DNA of 64,000 nt from Mollicutes bacterium Phil14. GTDB taxonomy: Bacteria; Bacillota_I; Bacilli_A; ML615J-28; CAG-698. The DNA lies in assembly GCA_001940985.1 (NCBI GenBank), contig MSHB01000002.1:30974-94973 (forward strand), in the 5' to 3' direction. Positions 16,129 to 26,747 of the stretch are shown one piece after another. Every line of letters starts with the position of its first letter. The stretch's first letter is position 1. The position numbers were made by a program, and so were the translations under genes. The notes under the pieces are model-generated. The model saw only the letters and a program-made list of their open reading frames with translations, made no database searches and was not told the DNA's origin.

Positions 16129-19100
16129 TTGAGTTGGAAAAATGTTGTTTATGGTAAAAATCGCGTACGTCGTAATTACTCTCGAGTTCAAACTACAGCT
16201 GAACTTCCTAATTTAATTGAGGTTCAAACTAAATCATTTGATTGGTTTGCTACTGAGGGAATTAAAGAATTGTTTTCTGAGATTTCTCCCATCAAAGACC
16301 ATGGAGAGAAATTAGAACTTTATTTTGGTGATTTTGAATTTGATGAACCAAAATATAGTATAACTGAAGCTAAGAGAAATGTTGCGAACTATTCTCGTCC
16401 ATTAAAAGTTGACGTAAAATTAAAATCTACAGAAACTGGAGAAATTAAAGAACAAAAGATTTTTTTAGGCGAATTTCCAATGATGACACCTTGGGGAACT
16501 TTTGTTATTAATGGCGCCGAAAGAGTAATCGTAACTCAGATTATTCGTTCAGCAGGTGCATTCTATTCAAAAATAGTTGACAAAAAAACAGGTCAAGTTC
16601 AATTCTATGGACAAATTATTCCTACACGTGGAGCTTGGATTGAATTTGAAATGGGTAGCAAAGATATTTGGTATGCAAAATTAGACCGTTCTAAAAAAAT
16701 ACCTTTGACTACTTTCTTAAGAGCTATGGGTCTTAACTCAAATAAAGACATTACTGAATTATTTGGTAGTAGTCGTTATATGATGAATACTTTTGAAAAG
16801 GATGAAACTTTTGGTTCTGATGATGCTTTAGAACAATTATATGATAAATTACGTCCTGGTGAAAAAGCAAATCCTGAAGGGGCTAGAAATTATTTAGCTA
16901 GTAGATTGTTTGATACTCGTCGCTATGATTTAGCAAGCGTTGGTCGCTATAAAGTTAATAAAAAACTTGATGTTTTAGGACGAATTCTTAATATAGGTAT
17001 TGGAAATTGTAAATTAACTAGTGATGTTTTAGCTAAACCTATTGTTGATGAAGTTACTGGTGAAATAATAGATGAAGGCTTTGAATATAAAGCAGGTACA
17101 GTAATTACTCAAACAGTATTTGATGATTTATCTAGAAGACATGATGCATTTAGAGTAGTTAAGAAATATGATGAAAATCAAATAATGATTGATGGTACTA
17201 ATGAAGTACATCTAGAAATATTGGACATTGAATATGAAAAAGATAGAAATAATCAATATGTTAGATTAGTAGGTAATGATCAAAGTGAAGAAGCAAATCA
17301 TGTAACGCTATCTGATATATTGGCTGGTGTTGGATATTTTATCAATTTACATGAAGGAATAGGTAAGATTGACGATATCGATCATTTAGGTAACAGACGT
17401 TTACGTTTGATTGGTGAGTTGCTACAAAATCAATTTAGAATTGGTTTGACTAAGATGGAAAAGAATGTTAAAGATCGTATGTCAACATCTAGTGATACTA
17501 GAGCAATAATTCCTCAAAACTTGATTAATATACGTACATTAACTTCCTCTATTAGAGAATTCTTTGGTAGTAGCCAATTGTCTCAATTTATGGACCAAAT
17601 TAATCCATTATCTGAATTAACTCATAAACGTCGTTTATCTGCGTTAGGTGCTGGTGGTCTTACTAGAGAAAGAGCTGGTTTTGAAGTCCGTGACGTTCAC
17701 GTTTCACACTATGGAAGAATTTGTCCTATTGAAACACCAGAAGGTCAAAACATTGGTTTGATTAACTCTTTGGCTACATATGCCAGAGTTGATAAATATG
17801 GTTTTATTGAAACTCCATACTTCAAAGTAATACAAGAAGAAGGTAAAAAACCAGTTATTAAAGATGATGAATACATTTATTTGACTGCTGATAGAGAAGA
17901 AGAACATTATATCGCTCAAGCAAATATTAAAGTAAATGAACATAAAGAAATATTAGATGAAAAAGTAATAGCTAGACATTTGGGTGAAACTATTGAAGTT
18001 GCATCATCAAAGATTGACTTAATAGACGTTTCTCCAAAACAAATTGTAGCTGTTTCAACAGCATGTATCCCATTCTTAGAACACGATGATGCTAACCGTG
18101 CCTTAATGGGTGCTAACATGCAACGTCAAGCAATTCCACTACTTAGACCAGAAGCTGCATTTGTAGCTACAGGAATTGAAGCAAAAGCCGCTAAAGATTC
18201 TGGTGTTGCAGTAGTTTGTGAAAAAGATGGAGAAGTTGTATATGCTGATGCATTAAAAATTATTGTTAAAGAATCTTCAGGAAATTTAAAAACTTATCCA
18301 TTATTAAAGTATGAACGTTCAAATGCAAGTACTTGTGTTAACCAAAGACCAATTGTAAGTAAAGGCGAAAGCGTTAAAAAAGGCGATGTCTTAGCTGATG
18401 GTGCATCTATGGACAAAGGCGAAATGGCACTAGGAAGAAATGTTGTAATTGCCTTCATGACTTGGAATGGTTATAACTACGAAGATGCTATCGTTATGAG
18501 TGAACGTTTAGTTCAAGATGATGTATATACTTCTATTCACATTGAAAAATATGAAGTTGAAGTTCGTGATACAAAATTAGGTAAAGAAGAGATTACAAGA
18601 GAACTTGATGACAGAAAAGATGCTATAGCTAATCTTGATGAACATGGTATCATTAGATTGGGTGCTGAAGTAAGAGAAAATGATATTTTAGTAGGTAAAG
18701 TTACACCAAAAGGTCAAACTGATCCAACTCCAGAAGAAAGATTGTCTCACGCATTGTTCTCTGATAACTCTAAAGATGTTCGTAATACTTCATTGAGAGT
18801 TCCTCATGGAGGCGGTGGTATTGTTCATCGTATTGAACATTTCCGTCGTAAAGATGGTGATGAATTAGCTCCAGGAGTAAATGAAGTAGTTAGAGTTTAT
18901 ATAGTTCAAAAGAGAAAGATAACTGAAGGAGATAAGATGTCAGGACGTCATGGTAATAAGGGTGTTATTTCAAGAATATTACCTCAAGAAGATATGCCAT
19001 ATATGGAAGACGGTACTCCTGTTGATATTATGTTAAATCCTCAAGGTATACCTTCACGTTTGAACATTGGTCAAGTATTAGAAATACATTTGGGTATGGC

Positions 19101-19683
19101 TGCAAAGAAATTAGGCGTTCATATTGCAACACCAGTATTTGATGGTGTAAAAAATGATGATTTACAGGCCATTATGGCAGAAGCAGGTATGGATCCTTCT
19201 GGTAAAATCGAATTGATCGATGGTAGAACTGGAAAGAAATATGATAATAAGATTTCTGTAGGTGTAATGTACATGATTAAGTTAGCCCATATGGTTGATG
19301 ATAAATTGCATGCCCGTAGTGAAGGACCTTATACATTAGTTACTCAACAACCAATGGGTGGTAAAGCCCAAAATGGTGGTCAAAGATTTGGTGAAATGGA
19401 AGTTTGGGCTCTTGAAGCATATGGAGCCGCTTATACACTTCGTGAAATGTTAACAATCAAATCTGATGACATTGTAGGTAGAAATAAAGTTTATAAGGCA
19501 ATAGTTGATGGTGAGCCTATTCCAGCTCCAGGAATTCCTGAATCATTCAGAGTACTTGTTAAAGAATTACAAGGTTTAGGTATCAGCGTTAAATTAATAG
19601 ACAGTGAGACTGGCGAAGATGTTGCTAATAAGAGTTTAGTAGAAGAAATAGCTCAAGCAACTAAAGCAAAGAAGTTAAGTTAG
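16129..19683 (+). CDS. rpoB: DNA-directed RNA polymerase beta subunit
   Basis: The catalytic beta subunit (1184 residues from this start). Seen: the N-terminal family opening ([20 protein letters not shown]), the rifampicin-site region ([19 protein letters not shown] and [14 protein letters not shown]) with no obvious substitution, [21 protein letters not shown] block ([18 protein letters not shown]), GYNYEDAI and the C-terminal [19 protein letters not shown]. The start is read as TTG at 16129: GAGGTGG at 16117-16123 is at the right distance, and B. subtilis rpoB also uses TTG. An upstream TTG at 16099 has no ribosome site. Confidence 0.95.
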   Translation: MSWKNVVYGKNRVRRNYSRVQTTAELPNLIEVQTKSFDWFATEGIKELFSEISPIKDHGEKLELYFGDFEFDEPKYSITEAKRNVANYSRPLKVDVKLKSTETGEIKEQKIFLGEFPMMTPWGTFVINGAERVIVTQIIRSAGAFYSKIVDKKTGQVQFYGQIIPTRGAWIEFEMGSKDIWYAKLDRSKKIPLTTFLRAMGLNSNKDITELFGSSRYMMNTFEKDETFGSDDALEQLYDKLRPGEKANPEGARNYLASRLFDTRRYDLASVGRYKVNKKLDVLGRILNIGIGNCKLTSDVLAKPIVDEVTGEIIDEGFEYKAGTVITQTVFDDLSRRHDAFRVVKKYDENQIMIDGTNEVHLEILDIEYEKDRNNQYVRLVGNDQSEEANHVTLSDILAGVGYFINLHEGIGKIDDIDHLGNRRLRLIGELLQNQFRIGLTKMEKNVKDRMSTSSDTRAIIPQNLINIRTLTSSIREFFGSSQLSQFMDQINPLSELTHKRRLSALGAGGLTRERAGFEVRDVHVSHYGRICPIETPEGQNIGLINSLATYARVDKYGFIETPYFKVIQEEGKKPVIKDDEYIYLTADREEEHYIAQANIKVNEHKEILDEKVIARHLGETIEVASSKIDLIDVSPKQIVAVSTACIPFLEHDDANRALMGANMQRQAIPLLRPEAAFVATGIEAKAAKDSGVAVVCEKDGEVVYADALKIIVKESSGNLKTYPLLKYERSNASTCVNQRPIVSKGESVKKGDVLADGASMDKGEMALGRNVVIAFMTWNGYNYEDAIVMSERLVQDDVYTSIHIEKYEVEVRDTKLGKEEITRELDDRKDAIANLDEHGIIRLGAEVRENDILVGKVTPKGQTDPTPEERLSHALFSDNSKDVRNTSLRVPHGGGGIVHRIEHFRRKDGDELAPGVNEVVRVYIVQKRKITEGDKMSGRHGNKGVISRILPQEDMPYMEDGTPVDIMLNPQGIPSRLNIGQVLEIHLGMAAKKLGVHIATPVFDGVKNDDLQAIMAEAGMDPSGKIELIDGRTGKKYDNKISVGVMYMIKLAHMVDDKLHARSEGPYTLVTQQPMGGKAQNGGQRFGEMEVWALEAYGAAYTLREMLTIKSDDIVGRNKVYKAIVDGEPIPAPGIPESFRVLVKELQGLGISVKLIDSETGEDVANKSLVEEIAQATKAKKLS

Positions 19684-19722
19684 TGAAACTTTATCTTTTT
19701 TCAAATATTTGAGGTGAAAATT

Positions 19723-22700
19723 TTGAGAAATAAAAAGAAATATAGTTATATTCAAATTGGAATAGCATCTCCTGAAGAAATACGTAGTTGGAGTTATGGT
19801 GAAGTAAAAAAACACGAAACTATTAACTATCGAACACTAAAACCAGAAAGAGATGGTTTGTTCTGCGAAGTTATTTTTGGACCAACTAAGGATTATCAAT
19901 GTGCTTGTGGTAAAAGCAAACGTTCACCACGTGGTGAATTAAAATGTGATAAATGTGGCGTTGAATTGACAGAGAGTAAAGTTCGTCGTGAAAGAATGGG
20001 GCACATCGAACTTGCTGCTCCAGTAGTTCATACTTGGTTCTTAAAAAATAGTCCTTCAAAGATAGCTTTAATGCTAGATATGAAAACTAAGGATGTTGAA
20101 GATATTGTATATTTAGCATCTTACATAGTTGTTGATCCTGGTACAATTGAAGGATTGACTAAGGGACGTATTTTAACTGAACAAGAAAATAGTATGTATC
20201 AAAGAGAATATGGTGCTAGTAAATTTAAAGCTCTTACTGGTGCAGAAGCAATTAAAAAATTATTGCAAGAATTGAATTTAGAAGAAATAGTAACTGAATT
20301 AAGAAATGAATTAAAAGATGCTACTAAACAAAAACGTGAAAAATTAATAAAGAGACTTGAAGTAGTTGAAGCTTTTTATAAATCTGGAAATAAACCGGAA
20401 TGGATGGTAATGGATGTTATTCCAGTTTTACCACCAGATTTAAGACCAATGGTTCAATTAGATGGCGGACGTTTTGCAACAACCGATTTAAACGATTTAT
20501 ATCGTCGTATTCTTAATAGAAATAATCGTTTGCGTAAGCAATTCGAACAACGTGCTCCTGGTCTAATTACTAAAAATGAAAAACGTATGCTTCAAGAAGC
20601 AGTGGATGCGTTAATCGATAATGGTAAAAAGAATAAAAAAGTTGTAGTTGAAAAGAATAGACCTCTTAAATCATTATCAGATTTATTAAGAGGTAAACAA
20701 GGTCGTTTCCGTCAAAACTTGTTAGGTAAACGTGTTGACTATTCTGGTCGTAGTGTTATCTGTGTAGGTCCAGATTTACAAATGTATCAATGTGGAATAC
20801 CTCGTGAAATGGGATTAATATTGTTTAAACCATTTATAATTAATGCTATCATTAATAAAAATGCTGATTCTCAAGATGCTAATACTCAAAAGATTAGTAT
20901 TAAAACAGCAAAAGAAATGATAGATGAAGGAAATCCAATTGCAATGACTGAGTTAGAAAGAATAGTTGTTGAACATCCAGTATTATTGAATCGTGCTCCT
21001 ACATTGCATAGATTAGGTATTCAAGCCTTCGAACCAAAACTAGTTGAAGGTAAAGCTATTCGTCTTCACCCATTAGTTTGTACAGCATTTAATGCCGATT
21101 TCGATGGTGACCAAATGGCTGTTCATCTACCTTTATCTGAAGAAGCACAAGCAGAAGCAAGATTATTGATGTTGGCATCTAAAAATATCCTTGCTCCAAA
21201 GGATGGAAAACCAATTGTTACTCCATCACAGGATATGGTTTTAGGTAATTATTATTTAACAATTGAAGAACCTAACGACCCTCGTGAAGGTAGAATATTT
21301 AAAGACATTGATGAAGTAGAAATGGCATATGAAAATGATGAAATTGGTTTCCATACACGTTTTGCCATCCCTACAAAAGCTTTTACTAATTGTAAATTTA
21401 CTGAAGAACAAAAGAATAAATATTTAGTTGCTACATATGGAAAAATTATTTTTAATACAATTTTCCCAATTGCTAAAAATGATGAAGATAAAGTTCCATT
21501 TGTAAAAGAAGCTGATGTAAAGAATATAACTGACAAGACAAATGATATCTTCTTTATTGAAAAAGGTTCAGATATTAAAGCTGCCTTAAAGAACATTCCT
21601 TGTCCACATCCATTTAAGAAAAAATTCCTATCAGTTGTAATTGCTGAAGTATTCAAAAAATTTAAATTGGCAGAAACTTCAAAAACCCTTGATAAGATGA
21701 AAGATTTGGGATTCAAATATTCTACAGTTTCTGGTATTACTGTATCAGCAGCTGATATTAATGTTATTGGAACAAAACAAGAAAAACTTGATGAAGCAGA
21801 AAAATTAGTTGCTAAATATGATACTTTATATCGTCGTGGATTGTTAAATCAAAAAGAAAGACGTCAAAATGTTATTAAAGTATGGCAAGATGTAAAAACA
21901 TCTTTGGAAAATGACATTAAAAAAGAAGTGGATAAGAACTACATTAAGAATCATATCTATATGATGAGTGACTCTGGTGCCCGTGGTAATATCGCCAACT
22001 TCGTACAACTTTCTGGTATGCGTGGTTTGATGGCTAAACCTAACGGTGAAAGTATGGATATTCCTATTCGTTCATCATTTAAAGAAGGTTTAACGATGTC
22101 AGAGTTCTTCGTATCTACTCATGGTGCCCGTAAAGGTTCTACAGATACAGCTTTGAAGACTGCTGAATCTGGTTACTTAACTAGACGTTTAGTTGACGTT
22201 AGTCAAGATGTAATAGTTACTAAAGAAGATTGTCATACTGACAAAGGTATGAAAGTTACTACACTATATAATGATGATAAGACAGTTATAGTTCCATTAC
22301 ATGATAGAATTAGAGGACGTTTTACAAATAAACCTGTTTATGATCCTAAAACTCATGAAATGATAGTAGATAAAAATGAATTTATAACTGATGCATTAGC
22401 GGAAAAAATTTGTGCTAGTGGTGTAGAAGAAGTTTATATTAGAACTTTATTAACATGTAATTGCGAAAATGGTGTTTGCGTAAAATGCTATGGTAGCGAC
22501 TTATCTACTGGTGAAATTGTTGAAAAAGGTGAAGTTGTTGGTGTAATAGCTGCCCAATCAATTGGTGAACCTGGTACACAATTAACAATGAGAACTTTCC
22601 ATAGTGGTGGTGTTGCTGGTGGTGATGATATCACTCAAGGTTTACCACGTATTCAAGAATTGTTTGAAGCTCGTGAACCAAAAGGTAAAGCAATAATTTC

Positions 22701-23370
22701 TGAAATTGATGGTGTTGTTAAGAGCATTAAACATGAAAAAGATAACAGATTTGAAGTAACTATTTTTAATAAAGTTGTTAATGAAGAAAAGAAATATTTA
22801 ACTGATAGTGGTAAAGTTCCTATTGTTAAAGAAAAAGCTGAAATTCATGCCGGCGATAAATTAACAGAAGGTCTAATACATCCAAAAGAATTATTGAGAG
22901 TTTCTAGTTCTGAGGCCGTTGAAAACTATATTTTGAAAGAAGTTCAAAAGGTTTATCGTTCTCAAGGTGTAGAAATTGCTGATAAACATATTGAAATTAT
23001 CATCAAGCAAATGTTAAGAAAAGTATTAATAGTTAATGAGGGTGAAACAGATTTATTACCTGGTTCTCACATTTCTAAGAATGAGTTATATAACTATATT
23101 CATAAATGTCTAAAAGAAGGTAAACAACCTCCAATTGTAAAATCTGTTTTATTAGGTATTACTCGTGCTTCATTACGTTCTGATTCATTCTTATCTGCAG
23201 CATCTTTCCAAGAAACAACTCGTGTTTTGACAGAGGCTGCTATCCGTGGTAAGAAAGATACTTTAGAAGGATTAAAAGAAAACATTATTATTGGCGGATT
23301 AATTCCTGCTGGTAGTGGTATTGCTTTTGCGGATGCCGTAAAGGTAGAAAATGATGATGATAATGAATAA
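19723..23370 (+). CDS. rpoC: DNA-directed RNA polymerase beta' subunit
   Basis: The beta' subunit (1215 residues). Seen: N-terminal zinc ribbon ([20 protein letters not shown]), the [15 protein letters not shown] switch region ([16 protein letters not shown]), the catalytic [12 protein letters not shown] motif, the trigger-loop/bridge-helix area ([21 protein letters not shown]) and the second zinc site ([13 protein letters not shown]). The start is TTG at 19723 after GAGGTG at 19711-19716; GTG at 19714 lies inside that ribosome site. It lacks the large Gram-negative insertion. A terminator follows. Confidence 0.96.
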   Translation: MRNKKKYSYIQIGIASPEEIRSWSYGEVKKHETINYRTLKPERDGLFCEVIFGPTKDYQCACGKSKRSPRGELKCDKCGVELTESKVRRERMGHIELAAPVVHTWFLKNSPSKIALMLDMKTKDVEDIVYLASYIVVDPGTIEGLTKGRILTEQENSMYQREYGASKFKALTGAEAIKKLLQELNLEEIVTELRNELKDATKQKREKLIKRLEVVEAFYKSGNKPEWMVMDVIPVLPPDLRPMVQLDGGRFATTDLNDLYRRILNRNNRLRKQFEQRAPGLITKNEKRMLQEAVDALIDNGKKNKKVVVEKNRPLKSLSDLLRGKQGRFRQNLLGKRVDYSGRSVICVGPDLQMYQCGIPREMGLILFKPFIINAIINKNADSQDANTQKISIKTAKEMIDEGNPIAMTELERIVVEHPVLLNRAPTLHRLGIQAFEPKLVEGKAIRLHPLVCTAFNADFDGDQMAVHLPLSEEAQAEARLLMLASKNILAPKDGKPIVTPSQDMVLGNYYLTIEEPNDPREGRIFKDIDEVEMAYENDEIGFHTRFAIPTKAFTNCKFTEEQKNKYLVATYGKIIFNTIFPIAKNDEDKVPFVKEADVKNITDKTNDIFFIEKGSDIKAALKNIPCPHPFKKKFLSVVIAEVFKKFKLAETSKTLDKMKDLGFKYSTVSGITVSAADINVIGTKQEKLDEAEKLVAKYDTLYRRGLLNQKERRQNVIKVWQDVKTSLENDIKKEVDKNYIKNHIYMMSDSGARGNIANFVQLSGMRGLMAKPNGESMDIPIRSSFKEGLTMSEFFVSTHGARKGSTDTALKTAESGYLTRRLVDVSQDVIVTKEDCHTDKGMKVTTLYNDDKTVIVPLHDRIRGRFTNKPVYDPKTHEMIVDKNEFITDALAEKICASGVEEVYIRTLLTCNCENGVCVKCYGSDLSTGEIVEKGEVVGVIAAQSIGEPGTQLTMRTFHSGGVAGGDDITQGLPRIQELFEAREPKGKAIISEIDGVVKSIKHEKDNRFEVTIFNKVVNEEKKYLTDSGKVPIVKEKAEIHAGDKLTEGLIHPKELLRVSSSEAVENYILKEVQKVYRSQGVEIADKHIEIIIKQMLRKVLIVNEGETDLLPGSHISKNELYNYIHKCLKEGKQPPIVKSVLLGITRASLRSDSFLSAASFQETTRVLTEAAIRGKKDTLEGLKENIIIGGLIPAGSGIAFADAVKVENDDDNE

Positions 23371-23372
23371 AT

Positions 23373-23402
23373 AAGAAAGTCCTTTTTAGGACTTTCTTTA
23401 AA
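23373..23402 (+). terminator. Terminator after rpoC
   Basis: A 10-bp stem, AAGAAAGTCC 23373-23382 with GGACTTTCTT 23389-23398, with a T-rich loop. The T-tail is short, so some readthrough is possible. Confidence 0.7.
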
Positions 23403-23471
23403 AATATATTTATAAATGTGACAATATGTGTTAAAATATGCATATAATTAAAAGAAAGTTAGGAGTAAAGA

Positions 23472-24332
23472 ATGTTTGGATTCAGATCAGATGGAAAAAG
23501 AATTAAAAATTTAGAACCAATTGTTAAAATTATACCACATATTATGAAAGCAAGACATGATTCGCAAAATCTTTTCAAATATGAGGTTTTATGTGATTCA
23601 ATTGATAAATTCATTGTTGAACAAAGAGAAAATGAAGAAAAATCTTTTTCATATATGCATGTTGTAATTGCTGCTATTGTCAGATTAATAGCACTTAGAC
23701 CACAATTAAATCGCTTTGTAGTGAATGGTAGAATATATAGAAGAAATAATATATATGTTTCATTTGTGGTTAAAAAATCTTTAAGGGATGATGTTGTTGA
23801 AACAACTGTTAAATTAAAGTTTGATGGTACTGAAGATATCGATACTATAAAGGAAAAAATTGATGAGAGTATTAGAAAAAACAGTACTAGAAAAGTTAAA
23901 AACAATACTGATAAATTAGCTAGATTTTTAACAAGAGTACCAAATTTATTTATAAAAATAGGTGTTGGTTTTGTAAAACTATTAGATAGATATGGAATGT
24001 TATCTAGGAAAACAATAGATGCTAGCCCATTTCATACTAGCTTTTTCATTACAAATTTAAAATCAATAAAGACAGATTATATTTACCATCATTTATATGA
24101 TTTTGGAACTACTGGTTTATTTATTGCTATGGGAAAAGAACAAATGAAACCAATAGTTACTAAAGATAATAAGTTGGATGTTGGAAAAGTTATGACTTTA
24201 GGTATTGTTACTGATGAAAGATTTTGTGATGGATTTTATTATGCTAATTCTTTACGTTTGTTGAAAAGAATTATGGAAAATCCAAATGTTTTGAAAGAAA
24301 AATTAGAAAAGAAAGTTGAAGATATTAAATAG
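23472..24332 (+). CDS. Stand-alone E2/CAT-fold acyltransferase-like protein
   Basis: A 286-residue protein with the catalytic-domain fold of 2-oxo-acid dehydrogenase E2 and chloramphenicol acetyltransferase, but no lipoyl or subunit-binding domain. The C-terminal signature region GIVTDERFCDGFYYANSLRLLKRIMENP aligns with E2's HxxxDG motif. The catalytic His is Glu249 (E249-R-F-C-D253-G254). As I recall, a whole clade of short clostridial E2-like proteins shares this DER...DG form, so the change is probably ancestral rather than decay. No E1 or E3 gene is nearby. It is followed by the CNNM gene after 11 bases. Substrate unknown. Confidence 0.75.
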   Translation: MFGFRSDGKRIKNLEPIVKIIPHIMKARHDSQNLFKYEVLCDSIDKFIVEQRENEEKSFSYMHVVIAAIVRLIALRPQLNRFVVNGRIYRRNNIYVSFVVKKSLRDDVVETTVKLKFDGTEDIDTIKEKIDESIRKNSTRKVKNNTDKLARFLTRVPNLFIKIGVGFVKLLDRYGMLSRKTIDASPFHTSFFITNLKSIKTDYIYHHLYDFGTTGLFIAMGKEQMKPIVTKDNKLDVGKVMTLGIVTDERFCDGFYYANSLRLLKRIMENPNVLKEKLEKKVEDIK

Positions 24333-24343
24333 ATAGGAGTAAT

Positions 24344-25687
24344 ATGGAAGAAAATGATGACGCGGACGAAGCAAATATAATTCCGCAAATAATATTGATT
24401 ATTGTTTTAACTTTTGTAAATGCTTTTTTTGCTTCTGCAGAATTAGCTGTATTGTCTGTAAACAGAAGCAAGATAAAAAGATTAGCCAGCGAAGGAAATA
24501 AGCGTGCTAAGGCAGTAGAAAAATTATGTTCTGATGAAACAAAATTTTTGTCTACTATTCAGGTTGGAATAACTTTAGCAGGATTCTTTTCAAGTGCTAC
24601 AGCTGCTGTTGCGATTTCTGATGATCTTGCTACAATTGTTAGTAAAATTGGACTATCACTAGAAACTGCTAAAAGCGTATCTATGGTTTTAGTTACATTA
24701 GTATTATCATATTTTACTTTGGTTTTTGGAGAATTGTTTCCAAAAAGAATTGCCCTTAAAAATCCTGAAAAGATAGCAATGCTTGAAGCCAAAATATTGT
24801 GTTTTATTAAAGTTGTTGTAACACCATTTGTAAAATTATTATCTGGTTCTTGCAATCTGTTAGTAAAAATATTTGGTTTAAATGAAAGTAGTGATGAAGA
24901 GAAGACTTCTGAAGAAGATATAATTGATGTTGTCACATCAGGTGTTGAATCTGGTGCAGTTGATGAAGAAAGACAAAAAATTATTGAATCAACTTTGAAG
25001 TTTGATCATCTAACAGCTACTGATTTAATGACGCCACGTGTTGATGTTTTTATGATTGATTGCGATGATGATACAAGAGAAAGTATAAATTCTATTCTTG
25101 ATGAAAAATATACTCGTGTTCCGGTTTATAAAAAAAATCGTGATAATATTATTGGTATAATAAATGTAAAGGATATAATAGAAGAAGCTAGAGAAGTTGG
25201 ATTTGATAATATTAGCATTGAAAAGATATTGCGAGAGCCATTATTTGTTAGTGAACATATGAAGGCCAATCAATTATTTAAAATGATGAAATTAAAGAAC
25301 CAACAAATAGCCTTGTTAATGGATGAGTTTGGTGGTTTTTCTGGAATTGTTACTATGGAAGATCTTATAGAAGAAATAGTAGGTAATATTTATGATGAAT
25401 TTGATGATGAAAGAAATATAACTGCTATTAGTGAAAACGAATATATGATCAAAGGTTCTACACCAATTCAAGAAATTAATCAAGAATTAGATTTACAATT
25501 AGATGAAAATAATAGAGAATATGACACGATAGCTGGATTTGTTGTTGCAAATATTAATAAGATTCCACAAGTAGGAGAGACTATTAGTGTTGAATATGAG
25601 AATTTATATTTTGAAGTAAAAAGTTTAAGGAATAATCGTATTTTGACTGTATTATTGAAAATTGAAAAAAGTGAAGAAAACAGTTGA
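24344..25687 (+). CDS. CNNM/CorC (HlyC)-family transporter-like protein with CBS domains
   Basis: A 447-residue membrane protein with the order typical of the family often annotated hemolysin C/TlyC: DUF21/CNNM membrane domain (about 10-195, with FFASAELAVLSVNRSK and FGELFPKRIAL), a CBS pair (about 205-330, starting ATDLMTPRVDV) and a C-terminal CorC_HlyC domain (about 345-430, MIKGSTPIQEINQELDL). Members are linked to Mg2+ export or homeostasis. The haemolysin name is historical and not supported as a function. It ends inside the -35 of the str-operon promoter. Confidence 0.88.
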   Translation: MEENDDADEANIIPQIILIIVLTFVNAFFASAELAVLSVNRSKIKRLASEGNKRAKAVEKLCSDETKFLSTIQVGITLAGFFSSATAAVAISDDLATIVSKIGLSLETAKSVSMVLVTLVLSYFTLVFGELFPKRIALKNPEKIAMLEAKILCFIKVVVTPFVKLLSGSCNLLVKIFGLNESSDEEKTSEEDIIDVVTSGVESGAVDEERQKIIESTLKFDHLTATDLMTPRVDVFMIDCDDDTRESINSILDEKYTRVPVYKKNRDNIIGIINVKDIIEEAREVGFDNISIEKILREPLFVSEHMKANQLFKMMKLKNQQIALLMDEFGGFSGIVTMEDLIEEIVGNIYDEFDDERNITAISENEYMIKGSTPIQEINQELDLQLDENNREYDTIAGFVVANINKIPQVGETISVEYENLYFEVKSLRNNRILTVLLKIEKSEENS

Positions 25688-25711
25688 CTTTTTTGAAAAA
25701 AAGAGTATAAT
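25684..25711 (+). promoter_or_regulatory. Sigma-A promoter of the str operon
   Basis: TTGACT 25684-25689 and TATAAT 25706-25711, spacer 16. It yields a ~100-base leader before rpsL. Confidence 0.78.
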
Positions 25712-25730
25712 ATGTGAGTAATTTGTTATG

Positions 25731-25792
25731 TATGTTTTGGGACCTCTCAAAACATATATTTAGACATTTTTGAAACGCCAGGAACTGTGGCG
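25731..25792 (+). promoter_or_regulatory. Structured leader of rpsL
   Basis: Two hairpins: TATGTTTTG 25731-25739 with CAAAACATA 25748-25756 (9 bp), and CGCCA 25776-25780 with TGGCG 25788-25792 (5 bp, loop GGAACTG). No T-run follows the first, so it is not a simple terminator. It could be a feedback site for an operon protein such as S7 or S12; I do not recognise a named leader family. Confidence 0.5.
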
Positions 25793-25816
25793 ATATTTGG
25801 AGAAAGGAGGAAAAGT

Positions 25817-26227
25817 ATGCCTACTATAAATCAATTAGTAAGAAAGTCTCGTGAAGACAAAATTAGAAAGTCTAAAACACCTCATTTAGCTGTTGGATTT
25901 AACAGTTTAAAGAAAATTTACACTAATATTGAATCTCCACAAAAACGTGGTGTTTGTACACGTGTTACAACTATGACACCAAAGAAACCGAACTCTGCTA
26001 TTCGTAAATACGCCCGTGTTCGTTTATCAAACGGTATTGAAGTTACAGCTTACATTCCAGGAATTGGTCATAAACTTCAAGAACATAGTGTTGTTTTGAT
26101 CCGTGGTGGTCGTGTAAAAGACTTACCAGGTGTTCGTTATCACATCGTTCGTGGTACATTAGATACAACTGGTGTAGATAATCGTAAACAAGCAAGAAGT
26201 AAATATGGCGCTAAAAGAGAAAAATAA
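25817..26227 (+). CDS. rpsL: Small-subunit ribosomal protein S12
   Basis: A decoding-site 30S protein. The 136-residue sequence begins [15 protein letters not shown] and contains the conserved loops [20 protein letters not shown] and [12 protein letters not shown]. The streptomycin-relevant positions look wild type (KKPNSA). The start at 25817 follows AAAGGAGG at 25803-25810; the upstream in-frame codon at 25787 lies within the leader hairpin. It heads rpsL-rpsG-fusA-tuf. ybxF (L7Ae-like), usual before rpsL in Bacillus, is missing. Confidence 0.97.
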   Translation: MPTINQLVRKSREDKIRKSKTPHLAVGFNSLKKIYTNIESPQKRGVCTRVTTMTPKKPNSAIRKYARVRLSNGIEVTAYIPGIGHKLQEHSVVLIRGGRVKDLPGVRYHIVRGTLDTTGVDNRKQARSKYGAKREK

Positions 26228-26261
26228 TTAACTTCATAAAAAATGAAAGGAGGAATGAAGC

Positions 26262-26732
26262 ATGCCACGTAAAGGACATATTCCAAAGAGAAAAGTTTTA
26301 CCAGATCCAATATATAATTCACAAGTTGTTACTAGATTAATTAATAACATTATGTTAGATGGTAAAAAAGGTACAGCTCAACAAATACTTTATGGTGCTT
26401 TCGCTAGAATCGAAAAACAAACTGGTCGTCCAGCATTAGACGTTTTTAACGAAGCATTAGCTAATATAACACCACAATTAGAGGTTCGTGCTCGTCGTAT
26501 TGGTGGTGCTAACTATCAAGTACCAGTTGAAGTTAGAGCTGATAGAAAGATGACTCTTTGCTTGAGATGGTTAACTCAATACTCAAGATTAAGAAGAGAA
26601 AAAACTATGGAAGAAAGATTGGCTAACGAAATTATTGATGCATCAAACGGTATTGGTAACTCTGTTAAGAAACGTGATGATACTCATCGTATGGCTGAAT
26701 CTAATAAAGCATTTGCACATTATCAATGGTAG
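26262..26732 (+). CDS. rpsG: Small-subunit ribosomal protein S7
   Basis: Organises the 30S head and contacts the E site. The 156-residue protein begins [16 protein letters not shown] and contains the conserved [16 protein letters not shown] and [12 protein letters not shown] ends. AAAGGAGG precedes the start. It lies 34 bases after rpsL and 15 before fusA. In other bacteria S7 represses the str operon. Confidence 0.98.
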   Translation: MPRKGHIPKRKVLPDPIYNSQVVTRLINNIMLDGKKGTAQQILYGAFARIEKQTGRPALDVFNEALANITPQLEVRARRIGGANYQVPVEVRADRKMTLCLRWLTQYSRLRREKTMEERLANEIIDASNGIGNSVKKRDDTHRMAESNKAFAHYQW

Positions 26733-26747
26733 AAAGGAGTATAATTT

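Noticed and set aside
21252..21716. 154-residue reverse ORF inside rpoC
   Set aside because: Antisense shadow of a conserved gene, with no ribosome site and no recognisable protein features.
23418..23448. Promoter before the E2-like gene (GTGACA ... TATAAT)
   Set aside because: The spacing is 19 bases and the -35 is imperfect; too weak to list as a feature.
24344..25687. Haemolysin
   Set aside because: The annotation name is historical; domains are CNNM/DUF21-CBS-CorC, pointing to metal transport or homeostasis.
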